Assembly: GCA_013298695.1 (NCBI GenBank)
Contig: JAAFIS010000002.1
Span: 1-64,000, forward strand
From: Betaproteobacteria bacterium
GTDB lineage: Bacteria; Pseudomonadota; Gammaproteobacteria; Burkholderiales; Casimicrobiaceae
Direction: 5' to 3'
Length of the DNA stretch: 64,000 nucleotides
Shown here: one piece after another, positions 28,017-36,417 of the stretch
Layout: every line of letters begins with the position of its first letter
Numbering within the stretch: position 1 is the first letter of the stretch
Position numbers and translations under genes: made by a program
The notes under the pieces: generated by a model
What the model was told of the DNA's origin: nothing
The model's database searches: none
Seen by the model: the letters and a program-made list of their open reading frames with translations, nothing else

Positions 28017-29138
28017 ATGCCCATTCGTGAAAGTCACCCAATGAACTATGTAGAAGACGCGCTGAAGACCATCGTAGTTGTGTGTCGAGAAACCGTACAG
28101 GCGATCACGGCGAGACTGCGCGCAGCGTGCATCGGTGCCGCAGTGATCTTTGCGATCGCGCCGACGATAGCGCTAGGTCAAGTGCCGATCATTTACGCCT
28201 ACGACTTTTCAGGCGGGCGTCTCGTCAGTTTTGCCGCGAATGCGCCTGGCACATTACTAAGCGACGTCCCGCTCACCGGACTCGCTGCCGGAGAATTTCT
28301 CGTTGGAATCGACTTTCGACCGGCAACCGGCGATCTCTACGGACTTGTTTTCCAAAACGCTTCAACGAAGCGCCTGGTTCGCATCGACAAAGTTTCAGGC
28401 GCAGCAACTGCTGTGAGCGCATCAAGCTTGTCGCTTGGCGGGAGCTATTACGGGATGAGCTTTGTGCCGACGGTGGATCGCATTCGTATCGTGTCCGATT
28501 TCGATGTCAACCTTCGTGCCAATCCGGACACGGGCGCTTTAAGTTTCATCGATACAAATCTTGCTTTCGCGGCGGGGGACGTCAACACCGTTGCCCCCAA
28601 CGTTGTACACATTGCACATACTAACGCCTATGCAGGTGCGTTGAACACAACCACCTATGGCATCGACGTGGCAACGGATTCGCTCGTCCGCATCGGCGGC
28701 CCAGACGGAGTGCCCTCTCCCAACGCCGGACAACTCACCACAATCGGGCCGCTCGGCGTTGCGGCAAATCTGGCGGGTGGATTTGATATTGAGCCAACCA
28801 GTAACGTCGGATACGCTGTGCTCGGCATCGGCGCGTCCTCCGTGCTGCATTCAATTAACTTAGCGACCGGCGCCGCAACAGCGATTGGCGTCGTGGGCTC
28901 AAGCAGCGGAAACGTCGACGGCATCGCCATCGCGCCGCCGAATCCGTGCCTTGATCTGGATGGCGACGGCGTAGCGAGAGCAACAACCGACGGACTGATG
29001 CTGTTGCGTGCGCTGTTGGGGATGACGGGCACCAGCGTCACCAGCGGCGCAATTGCTTCGCCCGCGCCACCGCGATCGACTTGGGCAACGATTCGCAACC
29101 ACCTCAACGCGAACTGCGGACTTCACTTTTCTCCGTAA
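28017..29138 (+). CDS. Exported DUF4394 beta-propeller-like protein, copy 2
   Basis: This paralogue shares the whole layout of the gene just upstream: signal region (IGAAVIFAIAPTIALG), DUF4394 domain (IYAYDFSGGRLVSFAANAPGT, VGIDFRPATGDLYGL, YGMSFVPTVDRIRIV) and the same C-terminal module (CLDLDGDGVARATTDGLM, LLGMTG, STWATIRNHLNANCG). Start is ambiguous: ATG 28017 follows AAGG, while ATG 28041 would shorten it by eight residues. From 28017 it has 373 residues. It arose by tandem duplication and is probably translated from the same mRNA as copy 1. Confidence 0.8.
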   Translation: MPIRESHPMNYVEDALKTIVVVCRETVQAITARLRAACIGAAVIFAIAPTIALGQVPIIYAYDFSGGRLVSFAANAPGTLLSDVPLTGLAAGEFLVGIDFRPATGDLYGLVFQNASTKRLVRIDKVSGAATAVSASSLSLGGSYYGMSFVPTVDRIRIVSDFDVNLRANPDTGALSFIDTNLAFAAGDVNTVAPNVVHIAHTNAYAGALNTTTYGIDVATDSLVRIGGPDGVPSPNAGQLTTIGPLGVAANLAGGFDIEPTSNVGYAVLGIGASSVLHSINLATGAATAIGVVGSSSGNVDGIAIAPPNPCLDLDGDGVARATTDGLMLLRALLGMTGTSVTSGAIASPAPPRSTWATIRNHLNANCGLHFSP

Positions 29139-29224
29139 CGTCGAAGCGGTACTGTAAACCGGTCTCGATGCCTTGGGGTTCGCGCCGTCCGGCAAACACA
29201 TCTGCCGCGCCATAGAATTCGAGA

Positions 29225-29887
29225 ATGCTTGAATCCATTACTCTCGACCCTGATTTTCCTGCCGACGCTTGCGTGATCTGGATGCACGGCCTCGGTGCCG
29301 ACGGCAACGATTTCGTGCCGATCATTCCCGAACTCGATTTGCCGCGCACACATACCGTTCGCTTTATGTTCCCGAATGCGCCGACGATGTCGGTGACGAT
29401 CAACGGCGGCTATGTGATGCGGGCTTGGTATGACATCGTCGGCGCGGATCTCGATAACCGCGCAGACGAGGCGGGCGTGCGGCGCTCGCAAATGCAGATC
29501 AACCAGATCATTGCCGATCAACGCGCGAAAGGCATCGCAGCCAATCGCATCGTGCTCGCCGGTTTTTCACAAGGCGGCGTGATCGCGTTGCAAACGGCGC
29601 TGCGGCATTCTGAAACGCTGGGCGGCGTGCTCGCGCTCTCGACCTATCTTGCTTGCCGCGATTCGCTCGGAATCGAAGGCGCGCTCGCGAACAAATCAAC
29701 ACCGATTTTTTACGCGCACGGTAGCGTCGATCCGGTGATCCCGATAGCGCTCGCCAAACGCTCAAAAGCGGAGCTTGAAAATTACGGCTATTTGGTCGAA
29801 TGGCACGAATACGGCATGCCGCATTCGGTGTGTGCGGAGGAAGTCGGCGACATCGCTGCGTTTTTGAAGCGCGTGCTCAAGATTTAG
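29225..29887 (+). CDS. Carboxylesterase / phospholipase family hydrolase
   Basis: The 220-residue protein is a typical small alpha/beta hydrolase of the carboxylesterase/phospholipase group (Pfam Abhydrolase_2). WMHGLGADGNDF at 19-30 forms the oxyanion region, GFSQGG holds nucleophile S115, HGSVDPVIP the aspartate and GMPHSVC the histidine. It hydrolyses carboxylic esters or acyl-thioesters in the cytosol. The DUF1853 gene begins 59 bp later. Confidence 0.92.
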   Translation: MLESITLDPDFPADACVIWMHGLGADGNDFVPIIPELDLPRTHTVRFMFPNAPTMSVTINGGYVMRAWYDIVGADLDNRADEAGVRRSQMQINQIIADQRAKGIAANRIVLAGFSQGGVIALQTALRHSETLGGVLALSTYLACRDSLGIEGALANKSTPIFYAHGSVDPVIPIALAKRSKAELENYGYLVEWHEYGMPHSVCAEEVGDIAAFLKRVLKI

Positions 29888-29946
29888 GCGGTGATTTTCC
29901 TCACCCGGTGCCTCGCGCCGACCTCGCCCCGAGGCAGAGGTCGCAC

Positions 29947-30861
29947 GTGCTGAAAGACCTTCTCGCCCGCCTCACGCACCCCGACGTGCGTGCGCTTGCT
30001 TGGGCGATGGGCTCGCCAGCGCTCTTCGACGCAACTCAGCCCGTGTGGCAAGGCAGGCTGCGCGACGATGCTTGGTCGTCGCGCGAGCTAGCGCGCTGCG
30101 CCGATTGGCTGCTGGAACTCGATCGCGCGCCGCAGCAGCTGCACGAAGCCGCGGGCGACCCCACGGTGAACACGCCGCTCGGTCACGTCTTTGAAAAACT
30201 CGTCTTGTTTTGGCAATCACGCCGACCCGATGTTCGCGCCGCCACGCGCGGGCTCGTCGTTCGCCACGGCCGGCGCACCGTTGGCGAATTCGATGTCGTG
30301 ATGCTGCGCCACGACGGGGTGATCGAAACGCTAGAGGTCACGGTGAAGTATTACCTAAACCTAAAACCTGCTCTGGGTATCGCAGGCTGCATCGGTCCGC
30401 GCGCGTTTGACAAGATGGGCGAGAAGTTCGAAAAAATGACGGCTCGCCAAACAACGCTGGGCGATGGTGAGTTTGGCCGTACCACGATTTGCGGCTGGCT
30501 TGAGAGCGCGTGCGGCGAAATTCGAACGCCGGATGAATTGATTGTTGAAAACCACGCGCTCGCGCGCGGCTACATTTTTCATCCGTCCACGGATGCCGAA
30601 TTCGCCAAAGAACTCTCGCCGAACCACGGTCGCGGTCTCTGGCAAACCGACGAAATCGCCTTCCCCGATCCCTTCTGGCGCAACCTCGCCGGTCGGGAAT
30701 GGCTCGGCCCCTATCTCGGCCCGCGCGAAGAGCGCGGTTGGCCGAACGACCCCGCCATGCCACGCATGTACGCCCACCTGCGCGAGCGCAACGGCGCATG
30801 GGCAGAAACCGAACGGCGGTTTGTGGTGCGTGCGGATGCGGGGTTATTGAAGGCGTTGTAG
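29947..30861 (+). CDS. DUF1853 family protein
   Basis: I start at GTG 29947, preceded by GAGG, because it gives the typical DUF1853 N-terminus (LKDLLARLTHPDVRALAWAMGSPALFD) and 304 residues; the longer frame from 29800 overlaps the esterase gene and its first 49 residues look non-coding. Family-like segments are TPLGHVFEKLVLFWQS, GEFDVVMLRHDGVIETLEVTVKYYLN and WQTDEIAFPDPFWR; the E-x-K-like core recalls PD-(D/E)XK folds. Function is unknown. Its stop codon lies inside a REP-type palindrome, and its last 20 codons have a diverged second copy at 40468-40527. Confidence 0.82.
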   Translation: MLKDLLARLTHPDVRALAWAMGSPALFDATQPVWQGRLRDDAWSSRELARCADWLLELDRAPQQLHEAAGDPTVNTPLGHVFEKLVLFWQSRRPDVRAATRGLVVRHGRRTVGEFDVVMLRHDGVIETLEVTVKYYLNLKPALGIAGCIGPRAFDKMGEKFEKMTARQTTLGDGEFGRTTICGWLESACGEIRTPDELIVENHALARGYIFHPSTDAEFAKELSPNHGRGLWQTDEIAFPDPFWRNLAGREWLGPYLGPREERGWPNDPAMPRMYAHLRERNGAWAETERRFVVRADAGLLKAL

Positions 30862-30976
30862 GCGACGACTTGGCGTCGCTCGGTTGCTCGCTTGCATCAT
30901 TGCTTCGTCGCTTCGTCGCTTCGTCGCTTCGGTGCTTCGTTCGTCGGCAATTGAGCGCGGCCAAGTCCGCGCCTAC
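30858..30976. repeat. REP-type inverted pair, left side of the defence island
   Basis: The first REP (30858-30879) begins with GTAGG and folds as GCGAC...GTCGC. The second (30955-30976), read on the reverse strand, begins GTAGGCGCGGAC and folds as GCGCGG...CCGCGC. The two point towards each other over 75 bp, the layout of a REPIN. The GTAG head of the first contains the TAG stop of the DUF1853 gene. A related pair sits at the other end of the island. Confidence 0.65.
30902..30941. repeat. Five tandem copies of an 8-bp unit
   Basis: GCTTCGTC is repeated three times exactly and twice with one or two changes, between the two REPs. The segment is non-coding. It may expand and shrink by slippage; no gene reads through it. 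Confidence 0.7.
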
Positions 30977-31099
30977 CTTTGCGACTGAGATGACTTTTTG
31001 CTGCCGCGACGCCTTCGCGTCTTGCGGCGATTGTCGGCAATCGTTCAGAATACATATTCAGCTAGCCGCTGAATTGCTAACTACTGATAAAGCGATCCA

Positions 31100-32047
31100 A
31101 TGCCCCGCGCCGCGAAAAAAACTGATACGAAAGCCAACTCCACCGCAAACGTTGGCTTCGAGGCCAAACTCTGGCTCGCGGCTGACAAGCTCCGCAACAA
31201 CATGGACGCTGCGGAGTACAAGCACGTCGTGCTCGGCCTCATCTTCCTCAAATACATCTCCGACAGCTTCGACGAACACCACGCGAAGCTCATCGGCGGT
31301 GAGGGCGACTTCGCGGGCGCGAACCCGGAAGACAAAGACGAATACCTCGCCGCCAATGTGTTCTGGGTGCCGAAGGAAGCGCGTTGGGGGCACCTTCAGG
31401 CGAACGCCAAGCTCCCGAGCATCGGAAAGGACATAGACGACGCCATGGTCGCCCTTGAGCGCGATAACCCCCGCCTCAAAGGCGCGCTCAACAAAAACTA
31501 CGGCCGCGCCGACCTCGACAAACACCGCCTCGGCGAACTCATCGACCTCATCGGCTCCATCCAGCTCGCCGATGTCGCCAGCCGGTCGAAGGATCTTCTC
31601 GGCCGTGTCTTCGAATACTTCCTCACCCAGTTCGCCAGCGCCGAGGGCAAAAACGGCGGCCAGTTCTACACCCCGTCCTGCGTCGTGCGCCTACTCGTCG
31701 AGATGCTCGCTCCTTACAAAGGCCGCATCTACGACCCCGCCTGCGGCTCCGGCGGCATGTTCGTGCAATCTGAAAAATTCGTCGAATCCCACGGCGGCAA
31801 ACTCGGCGACATCAGCATCTACGGCCAGGAAAGCAACCCGACCACCCGCCGCCTCGCCATCATGAACCTCGCCCTGCGCGGCATCGAGGCGGACTTCGGC
31901 CCCGAGAACGCCGACACCTTCCGCCGCCCTCTCCATCCCGACCTTCGCGCGGATTACGTCATCGCCAACCCGCCGTTCAACGACAGCGACTGGTTCCGCA
32001 AAGACGACGACGTGCGCTGGCAGTTCGGCGTTCCGCCCAAAGGCTAA
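31100..32047 (+). pseudogene. hsdM: Type I restriction-modification M subunit, 5' part of frameshifted hsdM
   Basis: HsdM methylates adenine N6 as part of the M2S complex. This 315-residue part has the N-terminal helical domain ([28 protein letters not shown], key residues K-R-N...EYK...LIFLKY), SAM motif I ([11 protein letters not shown], near residue 215) and catalytic motif IV (NPPF, near 294). It stops at TAA 32045-32047 after GVPPKG. Homologues continue [11 protein letters not shown]; that sequence resumes in the +1 frame right after the stop, which fits loss of five bases around 32042. C-ending codons dominate, unlike the chromosomal neighbours. A working enzyme is unlikely unless the two halves reassemble. 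Confidence 0.85.
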
Positions 32048-32053
32048 CTTTGC

Positions 32054-32765
32054 CTGGGTGCAGCATTTCATCCACCACCTCGCGCCGCAGGGCATGGCCG
32101 GCTTCGTCCTCGCCAACGGCAGCATGTCGTCCAACCAATCCGGTGAGGGCGACATCCGCAAAGCGCTGATCGAAGCCGATCTCGTCGATTGCATGGTGGC
32201 GTTGCCCGGCCAGCTTTTCTACAGCACGCAAATCCCCGTGTGCCTCTGGTTCCTCGCCAAGAGCAAAGCAGCCGACAGCAAGCGAAGTTTCCGCGACCGC
32301 CGCAAACACACCCTTTTCATCGACGCGCGAAAAATGGGAACGCTCATCGACCGCGTACACCGCGAACTGACCGACGCCGACCTCGACAAAATCACCAGCA
32401 CCTACCACGCCTGGCGCGGCGACAAACGTCCTCCCCTAGAAGGCCGCGATCTCCCTCCCTTTCAAAGCCGCAATCTCCCTCCCCTTCAAGGGGAGGGCCG
32501 GGGTGGGGATGGGGTTCCCCAGCAATCCAACTACATCGACATCCCCGGCTTCTGCAAATCCGCCACCACCGCCGAAATCGCCGCGCACGGTTTCGTCCTC
32601 ACGCCGGGCCGCTACGTGGGCGCGGAGGAAGTCGAGGACGACGGCGAACCCTTCGAGGAAAAGATGCCGCGCCTTGTCGCCGAACTGCACACCCAGTTCG
32701 CCGAGTCCGCGAAACTGGAGCAGGCGATCAGAGCGAATTTGAGTGGGTTGGGTTATGGCGGGTGA
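32054..32765 (+). pseudogene. hsdM: Type I restriction-modification M subunit, 3' part of frameshifted hsdM
   Basis: This frame continues the methylase: [22 protein letters not shown] (key residues WVQHFI..L.P.G..G.VLANG), then [22 protein letters not shown] at 32058 could initiate it. Between TYHAWRGDK and [11 protein letters not shown] lies an insertion of about 30 residues made from repeats (see 32443-32512) that normal HsdM proteins lack. The C-terminal helices ([13 protein letters not shown]...) are intact. The stop overlaps the hsdS start by 11 bp, so the original gene was coupled to hsdS. Confidence 0.83.
32443..32512. repeat. Repeat insertion inside hsdM coding sequence
   Basis: Two 24-bp direct repeats (32443-32466 and 32467-32490; GCCGC[G/A]ATCTCCCTCCC) run into a 10-bp-arm palindrome CCCTCCCCTT-C-AAGGGGAGGG and a G-rich tail. 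The total keeps the reading frame and adds a Pro/Gly/Arg-rich loop ([13 protein letters not shown]). Such C-rich/G-rich palindromes are common dispersed repeats in proteobacteria. Confidence 0.75.
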
Positions 32766-34083
32766 TTGGAAGAAAGTCCGCTTTGGCGACCTCGTGAAAA
32801 TTACTCACGGCTGGCCGTTTAAGAGCGAGTGCTTCACGGAGGAGCGCAAAGGGCGACCAATCATCGTCAGCATCGGCAATTTCCAATACACGGGTGGATT
32901 TCGCTTCGAGTCCACGTCGGTGAAGGAATACACCGCGGACTACCCGAAAGAGTATGAGTTGTCGCCCCGCGACCTCCTTCTTGTGATGACGTGCCAGACT
33001 TCCGGTGGCGAAATTTTGGGCATTCCTGGTCGCATTCCAGATGACGGGAATACCTACCTCCACAATCAGCGCATGGGGAAGGTCGTCATCAAGGAGCCGC
33101 AGCGAATCGTTTCAGAATTCATTTACTACCTCGCGCTTTGGTCAGATTTCAATCGCGAGCTGTGCGTCAGCGCATCCGGCACGAAAATTCTCCATACCGC
33201 GCCAGTCCGTATTGAGGCGTTCGAGTTCAACCTCCCACCCCTCGCCGAGCAAAAAGCCATCGCGGCGGCGCTTGGGGCGCTGGACGACAAGATCGAGTTG
33301 AACCGGCGGATGAACGCGACGCTCGAAGCGATGGCGCGGGCGCTGTTCCAGAGCTGGTTCGTAGATTTCGACCCCGTCCGCGCCAAAATAGACAACCGCG
33401 AACCCATCGGCCTCGACGAGGCCACCGCCGCCCTCTTCCCCGACCAACTGGAAGTTTCACCCCTCGGCCACATTCCCAAAGGATGGACACCTGCGAAACT
33501 CGGCGACATCGGCACCAACTCCCGGCGCGGCGTCCAGCCCAGCGAGATTGCACCGAACACTCCCTACATCGCCTTGGAACACATGCCGCGCCGCTGCATC
33601 GCGCTCGACGATTGGGACGAATCCGCCGACGTAGCCAGCGGCAAGTCAGCATTCAAGAAAAGCGAAATCCTCTTCGGCAAACTGCGCCCTTACTTTCACA
33701 AAGTTGGCGTCGCACCGTTCGATGGCGTCTGCTCTACCGACATCCTCGTCCTCGCGCCGAAAAGCGCTGAGTGGTTCGGCTTTCTCCTCGGCCATGCAAG
33801 CAGCGACGCTCTCATTCAATTCACCGACCTCGCCTCCACCGGCACCAAGATGCCGCGCACCAACTGGAGCGACGTCAGCTCATTCAAAGTCGCGCTGCCG
33901 CCCACGCCCATCGCCGCCGCCTTCACGAAACTCGTTGAGCCGATGCTCGACTGCATTCACGCCAACCTCCACCAATCCCGCACCCTCGCTACCCTGCGCG
34001 ACACGCTGCTGCCCAAGCTGCTGAGCGGCGAATTGCGTCCCATGAAAACGGTACCTGAGCATGTCGAATTCGTCCAAAAGTAA
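32755..34083 (+). CDS. hsdS: Type I restriction-modification specificity subunit
   Basis: HsdS sets the DNA target of the M2S and R2M2S complexes. The 442-residue protein has two target-recognition domains: TRD1 starts [18 protein letters not shown] and is followed by the conserved helix [36 protein letters not shown] (key residues [12 protein letters not shown]). TRD2 starts [13 protein letters not shown] and ends with a second helix pair ([14 protein letters not shown]). Start ATG 32755 overlaps hsdM by 11 bp; a TTG at 32743 is less likely. Codon use is C-rich like hsdM, so hsdM and hsdS entered as a unit. Confidence 0.93.
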   Translation: MAGDWKKVRFGDLVKITHGWPFKSECFTEERKGRPIIVSIGNFQYTGGFRFESTSVKEYTADYPKEYELSPRDLLLVMTCQTSGGEILGIPGRIPDDGNTYLHNQRMGKVVIKEPQRIVSEFIYYLALWSDFNRELCVSASGTKILHTAPVRIEAFEFNLPPLAEQKAIAAALGALDDKIELNRRMNATLEAMARALFQSWFVDFDPVRAKIDNREPIGLDEATAALFPDQLEVSPLGHIPKGWTPAKLGDIGTNSRRGVQPSEIAPNTPYIALEHMPRRCIALDDWDESADVASGKSAFKKSEILFGKLRPYFHKVGVAPFDGVCSTDILVLAPKSAEWFGFLLGHASSDALIQFTDLASTGTKMPRTNWSDVSSFKVALPPTPIAAAFTKLVEPMLDCIHANLHQSRTLATLRDTLLPKLLSGELRPMKTVPEHVEFVQK

Positions 34084-35632
34084 ATCCGCGGCTTCAAGTA
34101 CTGCTTCTGCAAATCAGCCCATACTGCCCTCACAGCAAAAATTGCTGGCTATCGATGTTGTTCGACTCAAGAGTTTGGCGGATGTTAGTCTCGATTTCAG
34201 TTTGAGCCCGCTCACAGCAATTATGGGGAGCAACTGCTCAGGGAAGACGACGATTCTTCACGCTATCGCATGTGGTTTCCGCCCGCTCATCAAAACTAGT
34301 TTCGACTACAAATTTCCACTTTTTTTCCGCCCTAACTCTGACGCACTGTGGCAGGGCAGCAACTTCACGCTCCGCTACGCAGAGCGCGTGGGTGAGGAAG
34401 ATCGACCAGCATTGAGCCAGAACTATTCGAAACTAAGTGACCGCTGGACGCCCAGGTACCAGAGGAGGCCCGCGCGCTCGATCAGGTTTGTGAGCATCGG
34501 CGAATCCGTGCCAGACATCGACACGATGACGCTAACCGCGATGGTTCACTACGAAAAAACTGAAAGCGTTGACGCTACCGATCAACTCGTTAGGGAGGTT
34601 GCAGGACAGGTTCTTAACAGAGATTATGAATCTCTCTATAGCGTCAAGTACGCGTATGGAGGACGTTTATCCATCGGTGTCAGGACGTCTTCAGTGACCT
34701 ACTCTGGCCTCTCAATGAGCTCCGGCGAACAGCGTGTCTTCAGGTTGTTGAGAGCAGTTTTTGGGGCGCCAAAATACGGCCTAATTCTCATAGATGAAAT
34801 TGATCTGTTCCTTCATCAAGACGCACTTCAACGTTTGCTGAAAAAGTTACAAGATCACTGTATTCAACAGAAAAAGCAGCTAATTTTCACTACTCATTTC
34901 CCTCCCGTCGCAGACATGTACGACCAGATGTGCGTCTATACGTTGCATCGCGCGCCTGAGAAGACGGTCGTATGGCGGGGATATTCCTATGAAGCTATGA
35001 GGCACATAACGGGCACGCAGGAACGACCTATCTCGTGCTATGTTGAAGATGATGTGGCGGAACAGATCATATCCAGAGTTGCCACACTACTTGGAATAAG
35101 AAAGTTTATCGAGTTTGGTCGCTATGGTCCTGCCATAAATGCGTTTTCTTTAGGCGCAGGGTTGTGTCTCTCGAACGTGACAACTACTACTACCCTCGTA
35201 GTACTGGACGGAGATGTTTATGGTGCGACCAAAGAACGCCAAGAGCGAGTAAACAGTGTGATGACGGGCGACCAACCGCACCATAAAGCGCAGCGCACAG
35301 TGCTTATGCGATTGGTTCGAACCTTTGCGCTGATCAAAGGCCCGCAAGGAATAGCCCTCTCGCCAGAGCAAGTCCTACACCGCATGATGCGTGGCTTAGA
35401 CGTGACAAACGTACCGCCCGTTTACTCCGAAATACATTGCATCGCGATGAGTGTCGTGAATGTTCCCGAAAAGCATGGGTTCGTTGATCAGATCATTGAA
35501 CATACCGGTGAGCCTCGTATGCTTGCGCTCGCGAAGATAGTTGAGTTGGCGTCACTTTCTTCCGAATGGCCTCGTTACACGCGAGTGGTTCGGGTATGGC
35601 TACAGAAGAAGAAGATTTCGCTGGCGCTCTAG
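34061..35632 (+). CDS. ABC-type ATPase with C-terminal TOPRIM-like domain (OLD-like), cargo of the type I locus
   Basis: The 523-residue protein has Walker A GSNCSGKTT (56-64), an ABC signature LSMSSGEQ (217-224), Walker B LILIDEID (241-248) and an H-loop TTH (277-279). Its C-terminal part has E329-D330 in CYVEDD and D383-x-D385 in LVVLDGDVYG, the acidic spacing of TOPRIM nucleases of the OLD family (GajA and relatives). The start overlaps hsdS by 23 bp, and codon use is visibly more AT-rich than hsdM/hsdS, so it is a separate acquisition. RloA/RloB-type genes occupy like positions in other type I loci. The role is probably anti-phage; this is inference from domains and place. Confidence 0.8.
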   Translation: MSNSSKSKSAASSTASANQPILPSQQKLLAIDVVRLKSLADVSLDFSLSPLTAIMGSNCSGKTTILHAIACGFRPLIKTSFDYKFPLFFRPNSDALWQGSNFTLRYAERVGEEDRPALSQNYSKLSDRWTPRYQRRPARSIRFVSIGESVPDIDTMTLTAMVHYEKTESVDATDQLVREVAGQVLNRDYESLYSVKYAYGGRLSIGVRTSSVTYSGLSMSSGEQRVFRLLRAVFGAPKYGLILIDEIDLFLHQDALQRLLKKLQDHCIQQKKQLIFTTHFPPVADMYDQMCVYTLHRAPEKTVVWRGYSYEAMRHITGTQERPISCYVEDDVAEQIISRVATLLGIRKFIEFGRYGPAINAFSLGAGLCLSNVTTTTTLVVLDGDVYGATKERQERVNSVMTGDQPHHKAQRTVLMRLVRTFALIKGPQGIALSPEQVLHRMMRGLDVTNVPPVYSEIHCIAMSVVNVPEKHGFVDQIIEHTGEPRMLALAKIVELASLSSEWPRYTRVVRVWLQKKKISLAL

Positions 35633-35814
35633 GTCCATTCGTATCGAGGCGGAATTTTCACGGCTGATGTGTTGGTGACCTGTCCGCTGATTATTAGGTG
35701 GCCTGGGTTTTTGCATCGGGAACAGAGAGATAGAAGTTCTGCGTCGTATGAAAGTTCGCGTTCCAAACCCTCGGTACTTATCCATAACTACCGAAACTAT
35801 GGAACAATTGGCGC

Positions 35815-36417
35815 ATGGCTGCGCCGTCCACAACATCACTGCAAAAGCACCTGCGTCACACTGGTACGGCGCGGTCACGGGATCTAGTGGCCGCTGGGTT
35901 CACGCGCAGTGAGCTTTCACGCGCCGTTGCGGCGGCAGAGTTAGTCCGTGTGGGGCGGGGCCTGTATGCGCTGCCCGGCTTTGAGCTGAGCGAACACGGA
36001 AGCCTAGCGACGGTGGTCAAGCGCGCACCCGCCGTGGTGTTTTGCTTGCTCACGGCGCTGCGGCTACATGAGCTGACGACGCAAGCCCCGTTCGAAGTGT
36101 GGATCGCCATCGGCAACAAAAGTCATCCGCCGCGGCTTGACTATCCGCCGCTGCGGACGATGCGCTTTTCGGATGCGTCGCTGAGTGCGGGCATTGAAAC
36201 CAAAGTGATCGATGGCGTAGGGGTGCGGGTGACCGGTGTCGCAAAAACGGTGGCGGACTGCTTCAAATTTCGCAATAAGATCGGGTTGGATGTGGCGATG
36301 GAAGCGCTGCGCGACGCGCTTAAAAGCCGCAAGACGCATGCGGATGAGCTATGGAAATACGCGAAGCTCAATCGGGTCACCAATGTGATGCGCCCTTATC
36401 TGGATGCCGTCGCGTGA
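35815..36417 (+). CDS. AbiEi-type antitoxin (type IV toxin-antitoxin)
   Basis: The 200-residue protein has an N-terminal winged-helix domain (RDLVAAGFTRSELSRAVAAAELVRVGRGLYALPG, key residues G-F-R-L..G.LVRVGRGLY) and the C-terminal AbiEi segment AKTVADCFKFRNKIGLDVAMEAL. In AbiE systems this protein represses the operon and antagonises the AbiEii toxin without stable contact. A 182-bp gap precedes it, the only sizeable gap in the island, so its own promoter is probably there. GTGA overlap joins it to the toxin gene. Confidence 0.87.
   Translation: MAAPSTTSLQKHLRHTGTARSRDLVAAGFTRSELSRAVAAAELVRVGRGLYALPGFELSEHGSLATVVKRAPAVVFCLLTALRLHELTTQAPFEVWIAIGNKSHPPRLDYPPLRTMRFSDASLSAGIETKVIDGVGVRVTGVAKTVADCFKFRNKIGLDVAMEALRDALKSRKTHADELWKYAKLNRVTNVMRPYLDAVA

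Noticed and set aside
29800-29946. N-terminal extension of the DUF1853 gene from 29800
   Set aside because: It overlaps the esterase gene, is Arg/His-rich without family similarity, and GTG 29947 has a good SD and gives the family N-terminus.
32035-32060. Programmed frameshift that would join the two hsdM parts
   Set aside because: The needed shift is +1. CCC AAA GGC TAA C lacks both a slippery heptamer in the right phase and the prfB-type SD plus CTT TGA. Family sequence instead indicates lost bases.
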